This document shows, one piece after another, positions 1-4,184 of a stretch of 5,129 nucleotides of DNA. The DNA is taken from NCBI GenBank assembly GCA_003242115.1, contig QBMP01000012.1:16801-21929 (forward strand), given 5' to 3'. Within the stretch, counting starts at the first letter, position 1; each line of letters opens with the position of its first letter. Source of the stretch: Phormidesmis priestleyi. Lineage in GTDB: Bacteria > Cyanobacteriota > Cyanobacteriia > Phormidesmidales > Phormidesmidaceae. A program made the translations under genes and the position numbers. The notes below the pieces were generated by a model, which saw only the letters and a list, made by a program, of their open reading frames with translations, had not been told where the DNA came from and made no database searches.

Positions 1-1493
1 ACGTGAGTCAGCTTAGCGAGGCAGATTGGGAGTGGGCTGATCTGGTGATTTTGTCGGCGATGATTGTGCAAAAGCCTGATTTACTCGATCAAATTCGTGA
101 AGCTAAGCGACGGGGTAAAAAAGTAGCCGTTGGCGGGCCCTATCCGACGTCGGTGCCCGAAGATTGCGAAGCGGCGGGAGCGGACTATTTGATTTTGGAT
201 GAAGGTGAGCTGACGCTGCCGATGTTTGTTGAGGCGATCGCCCGAGGCGAACAATCTGGCACCTTTAGAACCACCGAAAAGCCCGATGTGACGATTACGC
301 CTGCGCCGCGCTACGACCTATTAGAGATGAACGCTTACGCGATGATGTCGGTACAGTTCTCTAGGGGCTGTCCGTTTCAGTGCGAGTTTTGCGACATCAT
401 TGTGCTGTATGGCCGTAAGCCCAGAACTAAAGAACCTGAGCAGCTGATTGCGGAGTTAGAGCGCCTGTTTGAATTGGGCTGGCGGGGCACGGTGTTTATG
501 GTCGATGACAATTTTATTGGCAATAAGCGCAATGTAAACCGGCTACTGGCTGAGTTACAGCCGTGGATGGCTGAGAAGGGCTATCCCTTCACCTTTAATA
601 CCGAAGCTTCGGTGGATTTGGCGCAAGATCAGGCGCTAATGGACGCGATGGTGGCCTGTAATTTTGGCTCGGTGTTTGTCGGGATTGAAACGCCGGATGA
701 AGATAGTCTGGCAGTGACGAAAAAGTTTCAAAATACGCGCGATCCGCTCAGCGAGTCGATTTATAAAATTCAAAGCTCGGGCCTTCGAGTGATGGCAGGC
801 TTTATTGTTGGGTTTGATGGGGAGAAAAAGGGGGCGGGCGATCGCGTCGTTGCCTTTGCCGAAAAAGCCGCCATTCCCTTAGCGCTGTTCAGTATGCTGC
901 AAGCACTGCCCAACACCGCCCTTTCGCATCGGCTGACGCGAGAAAATCGTCTGCTCGACACCAGCGGCGATATCAACCAAACCACATTGCTCAACTTTAT
1001 TCCGACTCGCCCGATTGAAGACATTGCCCGTGAGTATGTCGATGGGTTTTATCAGCTTTACGATCCGCAGAACTTTTTGGCGCGTACCTATCGCTGCTAT
1101 CGAATTTTGGGGCAGGCTAACTATCCCAAAAAAGAACGAAAGGCCAAAAAACCGTTTGATCCAATGTTCATTAAAGCGGCGGCGGTTTTGTTTTGGAAGC
1201 AGGGAATTGTGCGCAAAACCCGATGGACTTTTTGGCCTTACCTGTTCCAAATGATTCGGCATAATCCGGGTGGGGTGATGAGCTATCTCAATATCTGTGC
1301 GCAGAATGAGCACTTTTTAGAGTACCGCCAAGTGGTGAAAGATAATATTGAAGCGCAACTGGCGGCTTATTTGGCGCATGAAGAGGTGCTAAAAGCATCG
1401 ACTTCAGAAGATTCGGCAGATTCGGCAGATTCGACAGCCGAAGAGTTGGTAGCGGTCGGTTCTGCGGTGCCCAATTCAGTCGTAACGGATTAG
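1..1493 (+). CDS. B12-binding domain radical SAM protein with DUF4070-type C-terminus (5' partial)
   Basis: This is probably a cobalamin-dependent radical SAM enzyme, the class that transfers methyl groups to unactivated carbons; its substrate is unknown. Residues are counted from the first full codon at position 3. Residues 1-85 are the later part of a B12-binding Rossmann domain (WADLVILSAM, VAVGGPYPTSVPE, DYLILDEGE). The cluster motif C123-x3-C127-x2-C130 in SRGCPFQCEFCD would bind the [4Fe-4S]-SAM cluster. The barrel continues with VDDNFIGNK (168-175), NTEAS, VGIETP (227-231) and GFIVGFD (266-272). About 330-465 resembles the DUF4070 C-terminal region. The GTG at position 3 is unlikely to be the start: the first strands of the B12 domain are absent, so roughly 50-60 residues lie outside the window. 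The tail from about 465 is a Ser/Asp/Ala low-complexity stretch. Hopanoid C-2 methylase HpnP has the same architecture, but many uncharacterised cyanobacterial paralogues do too, so I assign no symbol. The family call is firm and the function is not. Confidence 0.93.
   Translation, partial: VSQLSEADWEWADLVILSAMIVQKPDLLDQIREAKRRGKKVAVGGPYPTSVPEDCEAAGADYLILDEGELTLPMFVEAIARGEQSGTFRTTEKPDVTITPAPRYDLLEMNAYAMMSVQFSRGCPFQCEFCDIIVLYGRKPRTKEPEQLIAELERLFELGWRGTVFMVDDNFIGNKRNVNRLLAELQPWMAEKGYPFTFNTEASVDLAQDQALMDAMVACNFGSVFVGIETPDEDSLAVTKKFQNTRDPLSESIYKIQSSGLRVMAGFIVGFDGEKKGAGDRVVAFAEKAAIPLALFSMLQALPNTALSHRLTRENRLLDTSGDINQTTLLNFIPTRPIEDIAREYVDGFYQLYDPQNFLARTYRCYRILGQANYPKKERKAKKPFDPMFIKAAAVLFWKQGIVRKTRWTFWPYLFQMIRHNPGGVMSYLNICAQNEHFLEYRQVVKDNIEAQLAAYLAHEEVLKASTSEDSADSADSTAEELVAVGSAVPNSVVTD
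1410..1436 (+). repeat. Three tandem 9-bp units in the 3' end of the radical SAM gene
   Basis: GATTCGGCA occurs twice in tandem, followed by GATTCGACA. The units are in frame and encode Asp-Ser-Ala, Asp-Ser-Ala, Asp-Ser-Thr in the acidic tail beyond the folded domain. The pattern is typical of slippage-prone length variation in a disordered tail. No function is implied. Confidence 0.8.
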
Positions 1494-1495
1494 AT

Positions 1496-1523
1496 AAAAA
1501 AAAGACCTAGCATTGCCAGGTCT
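1496..1523 (-). terminator. Intrinsic terminator for leftward transcription
   Basis: Read on the minus strand, AGACCT (1523-1518) and AGGTCT (1508-1503) form a perfect 6-bp stem. Past one mismatch, two further G-C pairs close a 3-nt loop. A run of eight T (1503-1496) follows, its first T being also the last base of the stem. Read on the plus strand, the same hairpin has the A-run before it and no T-run after it. Its polarity therefore suits leftward transcripts from the SGNH-like gene or from a minus-strand small RNA, although it sits only 2 bp beyond the stop codon of the rightward radical SAM gene. Confidence 0.8.
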
Positions 1524-1737
1524 GAGGGTTCCATGAATAATTAAATGTTGAATCTAAAGCCGCCTTTGAAGCAGTTTATTAAAGACCTAAGTGAGCATTA
1601 CTCCTGAAGAAAGACTTTTGAAAAGACTTCTTGAAAATGCCGCTTAGGCAACATCGTCAGCCGGTTGTGAGTTTAACACGCAGCGTTGGAGAGGCGCTTA
1701 CCTGCTGAAGGATTGATGACAATATAGTAATCTGGGC

Positions 1738-1762
1738 GTTGCCTATCTGTGCTCTAGGCAAC
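1738..1762. repeat. Perfect 8-bp hairpin with an alternative upstream arm
   Basis: GTTGCCTA (1738-1745) and TAGGCAAC (1755-1762) are exact reverse complements around a 9-nt loop. The arm TAGGCAAC occurs again at 1645-1652, so the middle arm could pair with either copy, giving mutually exclusive stems. Neither strand has a T-run next to the hairpin, so it is not an intrinsic terminator. It lies 75 bp beyond the stop of the leftward gene and could be a 3'-UTR structure or part of an RNA. The match is seen directly; the function is unknown. Confidence 0.55.
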
Positions 1763-1809
1763 AAAATATGGCTTATTCATGTGATGTTTGATTTTCATTA
1801 GGTCGCTCA

Positions 1810-1857
1810 CGGCTGATTGACCGGCTGATTCACTGGCTAATTGTCTGGCGGATTCAC
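1810..1857 (-). repeat. Four 12-bp tandem units spanning the stop codon of the SGNH-like gene
   Basis: On the minus strand, four imperfect 12-bp units follow each other: 1857-1846 (GTGAATCCGCCA), 1845-1834 (GACAATTAGCCA), 1833-1822 (GTGAATCAGCCG) and 1821-1810 (GTCAATCAGCCG). They are in frame and read V-N-P-P, D-N-stop-P, V-N-Q-P, V-N-Q-P, and a TGA follows immediately at 1809-1807. The annotated stop TAG (1839-1837) occupies the place where the last two units have CAG. A longer version of the protein, ending in Asn/Gln/Pro repeats, was therefore probably shortened by a C-to-T change. Confidence 0.85.
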
Positions 1858-3336
1858 TGAGCGATTAATCACAGCTAAAACGGTGGGATTCTGGGCTAAC
1901 TGGGTGGCGATCGCGGCTGCCCCTAACTGGTTAATATGACTCGGGTCGGCAAACAAAACCGTCTGAGTCTTCCACTGGGTGAGTAAATCGACGACTGCAA
2001 ACTTGTGCGCTGCGCTTTGAGTCTGTAAAAACTGCTGAAACTGCCTTTCGTAATAGCGCCGAAAATCATCGAGATAGCTATCGCTCAAAGGCAAGTTCAC
2101 AAAAATCAGCTGAGCGCCCTGATCGGCGCTGAAAGTAGCCGCCTGCTGCAAGGCAATGGTCTGCTCGCCGGATAGCGTAAAGGGTGAATAAGCGCTGTCA
2201 TAGCGGCCATTGACTTGACGGACTCGCTGATAGTAAGTTTGCGGCACAAACTGGTCGCTGACTGCCGAAAAACCTAGCGAATTTAGGCTGTTGGGGACGG
2301 CGGCTAACGGCGATCGCGCCCCATTGCTTTGAGCGGCTAGAAACAAAGCTACGGGTCGTTCGCCCGCTTGAATCGTTCGATAACCAGGAGAAGCCGCCAA
2401 GCTTTCCCAAGTGCGATCGCGCCGCCCATCATTAAGCGCTCGCGATCCATCCCCCCAAATAATCACCTGCGGCAACGGCTGCGGCAGCACCTCACGCAGC
2501 ATAAAGTTCACCACCTTCGCCGTCGCACCATTCACACTAAAATTAAACACCTTGACATCGCGGTAGCCCTGAGTGGCTAAAGTTTGCTGCATCACCGTCG
2601 GGTCGATGCCCTGCAAGGCCCGTGAACTGCCGACAATCAGCACATCCGGTGTGCCCTCCGTGGCCAAATAAGACAAATATCCACTGAGCTGAGCATCGAA
2701 CAAAGCGCTGCCGAAGCTGGGAATACCGGCAGCAGGGCTGAGCTGCTCGGTGTGTTGCTGCGCCTCTATGAGGTGCTGTAGATACTCGCGCAGTCGGCGC
2801 TGGGCCAAAATGCGCGCAGGGCTGTCGGGGGAGATGGATTGGGTGAGTGCGATCGCCGACAACCACTGCTCCATCACCGCATCCCAATCTGCTACTGAAG
2901 TTGCCGTTTGAGCCAATAGCAACGCCTGTTCAGCCTGCTCAGCCGCCTGCTGCAAAATCGCCGCCGCCGCCGCATCTATCAGCGGTATCGTCTCATCAGG
3001 TATCGCTTCACTAGGCTCTGGATTAGCTGGCGACTCAAAAATAGGCCGATTAGAGCCGGAAACGCCTTCTAGCAAGCTGTCTAAGCTTGAACCTTCTGGT
3101 AGCACAGAATCAACGGGTGACTCAATTGGTAACGGTTCAATTGGCGGCTCAACTGGTAACGGCTCAACTTGTGGTTCAACGGGCACTGGTTCAACAGGCA
3201 GCTCATCAGCGAAAGCGTGCAGTCCAAGTAAGGTTACTGAACTCATACTTGCCAAACTACCGACTGAAATGAGCACAGCTAGCCGATTCCATCGGCTCCA
3301 ACGCCGTCCGCAGTTTGAAGAATAAGCTTTTATCAT
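1837..3336 (-). CDS. Exported SGNH-hydrolase-like protein (GSSR type, DUF1574/DltD-like), unknown substrate
   Basis: This 499-aa protein has an N-terminal signal: basic residues (GRRWSRWNR, 10-18), a hydrophobic core to about 40, and a probable cleavage after AFA at 43, so it should act outside the cytoplasmic membrane. Next come a Pro/Glu repeat linker (46-81), a Ser/Pro-rich spacer, and a helical segment (about 120-195) of an Ala/Gln-rich, TPR-like type seen in cyanobacterial exported proteins. The C-terminal domain (about 215-490) looks like an SGNH/GDSL fold: DVLIVGSSRALQG (231-243) supplies the nucleophile Ser237 or Ser238, NFSVNGA (265-271) fits an oxyanion block, VIIWGDGSRA follows, and DPSHINQLGA (464-473) supplies Asp464 and His467. 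Such proteins often modify acyl groups on surface glycans, but no substrate can be read here. The ATG at 3336 has no clear Shine-Dalgarno sequence, yet it gives a sensible signal peptide. Transcription runs toward the terminator at 1523-1496. The stop lies within a tandem repeat. The family call is moderately sure. Confidence 0.85.
   Translation of the reverse strand: MIKAYSSNCGRRWSRWNRLAVLISVGSLASMSSVTLLGLHAFADELPVEPVPVEPQVEPLPVEPPIEPLPIESPVDSVLPEGSSLDSLLEGVSGSNRPIFESPANPEPSEAIPDETIPLIDAAAAAILQQAAEQAEQALLLAQTATSVADWDAVMEQWLSAIALTQSISPDSPARILAQRRLREYLQHLIEAQQHTEQLSPAAGIPSFGSALFDAQLSGYLSYLATEGTPDVLIVGSSRALQGIDPTVMQQTLATQGYRDVKVFNFSVNGATAKVVNFMLREVLPQPLPQVIIWGDGSRALNDGRRDRTWESLAASPGYRTIQAGERPVALFLAAQSNGARSPLAAVPNSLNSLGFSAVSDQFVPQTYYQRVRQVNGRYDSAYSPFTLSGEQTIALQQAATFSADQGAQLIFVNLPLSDSYLDDFRRYYERQFQQFLQTQSAAHKFAVVDLLTQWKTQTVLFADPSHINQLGAAAIATQLAQNPTVLAVINRSVNPPDN
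3094..3201 (-). repeat. Four 27-bp (9-residue) repeats coding a Pro/Glu linker
   Basis: Residues 46-81 of the SGNH-like protein consist of four nine-residue units with the approximate pattern P-x-V/I-E-P-L/V-P-V/I-E. The last unit is degenerate (Ser and Asp replace Pro and Glu). The DNA shows the same period on the plus strand, where words like GGTTCAA/GGCTCAA recur at alternating 12- and 15-bp spacing. The segment directly follows the signal peptide and probably forms a stiff, extended spacer holding the domain away from the membrane. Repeat number is likely to vary between strains. Confidence 0.85.
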
Positions 3337-3460
3337 GGTTATATTAGTGTTACAGGCCGCTTATACACTTCGGCGTGATTCAGCGCACATCACCTATCCG
3401 TAATATCCCCCACTCATTCTATAGAGCCGTCATCAAAGAACCTAGCCTGCCCCAAAAATG

Positions 3461-3484
3461 ACTGATTGGTTTTGACCAATCAGT
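3461..3484. promoter_or_regulatory. 24-bp perfect dyad, candidate operator or RNA hairpin
   Basis: ACTGATTGGT (3461-3470) and ACCAATCAGT (3475-3484) are exact reverse complements around the 4-nt loop TTTG. The length and position between divergent promoters suit a dimeric repressor, for example of the TetR family, but no regulator gene is in the window. Read leftward, the arms are followed by C-A-TTTTT, so the element could also act as a modest terminator of leftward transcripts. I cannot decide between DNA operator and RNA hairpin. Confidence 0.55.
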
Positions 3485-3580
3485 TGCATAGAAGCGCAAA
3501 AAGACGTAGAAAAAAGCGTATAGCAATGTTAATGAAGCGGCTAATGAAATGGTGAGCGGCCATTTATATCCCCTTTTCTG

Positions 3581-3609
3581 TTTTCAAAGGCTCCGCCATC
3601 CCCTAAAAT
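3581..3609 (+). promoter_or_regulatory. Sigma-70-type promoter for the 161-aa gene
   Basis: The -35 element TTTTCA (3581-3586) matches TTGACA at four of six bases. It is separated by exactly 17 bp from the -10 element TAAAAT (3604-3609), which matches TATAAT at five of six. Transcription would begin near 3616, giving a leader of about 20 nt before the ATG at 3637. The placement is good; the call is by eye. Confidence 0.6.
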
Positions 3610-3612
3610 AAT

Positions 3613-3626
3613 GGTACAAAAGTACT
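3613..3626 (+). promoter_or_regulatory. LexA-type (SOS) box over the predicted transcription start
   Basis: GGTACAAAAGTACT fits every position of the cyanobacterial LexA consensus RGTACNNNDGTWCB, as I recall it from the Anabaena work. It is a dyad of two GTAC half-sites separated by four A. It begins 3 bp after the -10 element and covers the predicted start near 3616, so a bound dimer would block initiation. It is not an NtcA site, because the GTA and TAC halves are six, not eight, bases apart. The match is direct; that LexA binds it is inferred. Confidence 0.65.
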
Positions 3627-3636
3627 CTGAAAGATC

Positions 3637-4122
3637 ATGGTTCAATATACGCTTGCGCAAAGCCCAGAAGTTTTAATTGATGTTCCCGGACGTGACTCTA
3701 ACAAAGCCCGTGAAAAGGCGATGGATCAGCTTATGGCCCTACTCGATGACGACAAACTGCCCACCGAACTTGACGATGGGTTCAACCCCAAGGATTTTAT
3801 TGAAGTGAAAGAGCCACAGACCGAACCCTCTGATGAAGAAAATGCCGTAGTCGAAGCGGTGCAGACGCTGAGCAACCTATCTAAGCTCAAAATAAAAGTA
3901 CAGGGCTCTCGGTCTGAAGCGCTTAAAGTTCGTGAATTGGTGGATTTACTCTTTACGGATGAAGTGATTGAAGAAGAGCAAATTGAAGAACTTAACAACG
4001 GATTTAAAACGCTAAAAACCTTTGCTCAGACAAACCTGCGCTACCGCGACGCTAAAGACGCCGCCGAATCTGCCCGCGAAGTGCTAGATAACGCCCTGAA
4101 TCCGCCTAGCAAGAAAAAGTAG
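3637..4122 (+). CDS. Conserved-looking acidic helical protein of unknown function, LexA-box gene
   Basis: This 161-aa protein matches no family I can name. It has no signal peptide and no membrane segment, so it should be cytoplasmic. Residues 1-57 start with a short beta-like stretch (VQYTLAQSPEVLIDVPG), then a helix with KAREKAMDQLMALLDDDKLP and the motif DGFNPKDFIEV (47-57). An acidic linker follows (58-69). The rest is predicted helical: about 68-106 (AVVEAVQTLSNLSKLKIKV...) and 109-152, with heptad-like Leu/Ile/Val spacing that suggests a helical bundle or coiled coil. The end is a basic SKKK tail on an otherwise acidic chain. The ATG at 3637 fits a leader of about 20 nt from the promoter; GAAAG at 3629-3633 is a weak, close ribosome binding site. 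A LexA-type box overlaps the start of transcription, and dprA follows after 62 bp without an intrinsic terminator, so the two may form an operon. This context hints at a role in DNA damage response or transformation but proves nothing. Confidence 0.88.
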   Translation: MVQYTLAQSPEVLIDVPGRDSNKAREKAMDQLMALLDDDKLPTELDDGFNPKDFIEVKEPQTEPSDEENAVVEAVQTLSNLSKLKIKVQGSRSEALKVRELVDLLFTDEVIEEEQIEELNNGFKTLKTFAQTNLRYRDAKDAAESAREVLDNALNPPSKKK

Positions 4123-4154
4123 TCAGAAAAAATAGCAGCGTCATCCGCTGGGCA

Positions 4155-4177
4155 CCCTAATTACAGATAAATTAGGG
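4155..4177 (+). promoter_or_regulatory. Hairpin that would hide the dprA ribosome binding site
   Basis: CCCTAATT (4155-4162) and AATTAGGG (4170-4177) form a perfect 8-bp stem with a 7-nt loop. The only Shine-Dalgarno-like word before dprA, AGGG (4174-4177), is the last part of the 3' arm and lies 7 nt before the TTG start. In the folded RNA, this site would be paired. No T-run follows, so it is not a terminator. A smaller hairpin (CAGCG 4136-4140 with CGCTG 4146-4150) precedes it. Both are seen in the sequence; translational control is inferred. Confidence 0.55.
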
Positions 4178-4184
4178 CAAGCAA

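Larger units (their letters stand above)
1494..1836. other. Convergent intergenic region, no supported gene
   Basis: These 343 bp separate the 3' ends of the radical SAM gene and the leftward SGNH-like gene. I see no tRNA, no riboswitch I recognise and no convincing ORF; the best is a 20-codon ATG frame at 1545-1607 without a ribosome binding site. The region holds a leftward terminator (1496-1523), a perfect hairpin (1738-1762) with a third competing arm (1645-1652), and the in-frame continuation of a 12-bp repeat from the neighbouring gene (1810-1833). The short word AAAGAC(C/T)T recurs at 1501, 1581, 1610 and 1622. The region could be a long structured 3' UTR of the leftward gene or could hold a small RNA; sequence alone does not decide. 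Confidence 0.6.
234..2856. repeat. Six dispersed HIP1 palindromes (GCGATCGC)
   Basis: GCGATCGC is present at 234-241, 838-845, 1907-1914, 2310-2317, 2413-2420 and 2849-2856. All six lie inside the two coding regions on the left; none lies in the intergenic gaps or in the two right-hand genes, where one near-match (ACGATCGC) occurs around 4709. This octamer is strongly over-represented in many cyanobacterial genomes and is the main base-level evidence for the host group. It is a genome signature, not a local regulatory site. Confidence 0.9.
3337..3636. other. Divergent intergenic regulatory region
   Basis: These 300 bp lie between the start codons of the leftward SGNH-like gene and the rightward 161-aa gene. 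They contain a perfect dyad (3461-3484), a rightward promoter (3581-3609) and a LexA-type box (3613-3626). For the leftward gene I find only weak -10-like words on the minus strand, TATAGAAT (3423-3416) and TATAAG (3365-3360), neither with a convincing -35. A second, poorer rightward promoter (TTGCAT 3484-3489, 17 bp, TAGAAA 3507-3512) begins at the edge of the dyad. The only ORF I noticed here is nine codons long (3526-3555), and I do not call it. Confidence 0.65.

Noticed and set aside
3..5. GTG at position 3 as the start of the radical SAM gene
   Set aside because: The reading frame opens at the window edge and the protein would begin in the middle of the B12-binding domain, so the true start lies to the left.
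770..1313. Open frames on the minus and plus strands inside the radical SAM gene
   Set aside because: They overlap a gene with clear motifs, show no family features and look like shadows of its codon use.
1545..1607. 20-codon ATG frame in the convergent gap
   Set aside because: No ribosome binding site, no promoter and too short to judge; chance is the best explanation.
1501..1629. Four AAAGAC(C/T)T words as a regulatory repeat or CRISPR-like array
   Set aside because: Eight-base words at uneven spacing (80, 29 and 12 bp) in an A-rich region; too short and irregular to call.
2198..2887. Additional frames of 70-114 codons inside the SGNH-like gene
   Set aside because: Low-complexity, Arg/His-rich translations opposite or out of frame with a well-supported protein.
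3298..3309. Twin-arginine (Tat) signal at RRWSRW in the SGNH-like protein
   Set aside because: The residues around the arginine pair do not fit S/T-R-R-x-F-L-K, so a general secretory signal is more likely.
3526..3555. Nine-codon frame (MLMKRLMKW) in the divergent region
   Set aside because: It lies upstream of the better promoter, has no ribosome binding site and no sign of leader-peptide attenuation.
3614..3625. NtcA nitrogen-control site at GTAC-AAAA-GTAC
   Set aside because: NtcA needs GTA-N8-TAC; here the halves are six bases apart and the site is downstream of the -10, which suits a LexA-type repressor instead.
3726..3998. 90-codon minus-strand frame opposite the 161-aa gene
   Set aside because: Ser-rich antisense translation caused by the acidic and leucine codons of the plus-strand gene.
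4136..4150. CAGCG/CGCTG hairpin as a terminator between the 161-aa gene and dprA
   Set aside because: Only a 5-bp stem and followed by GGCACCC, with no T-run.
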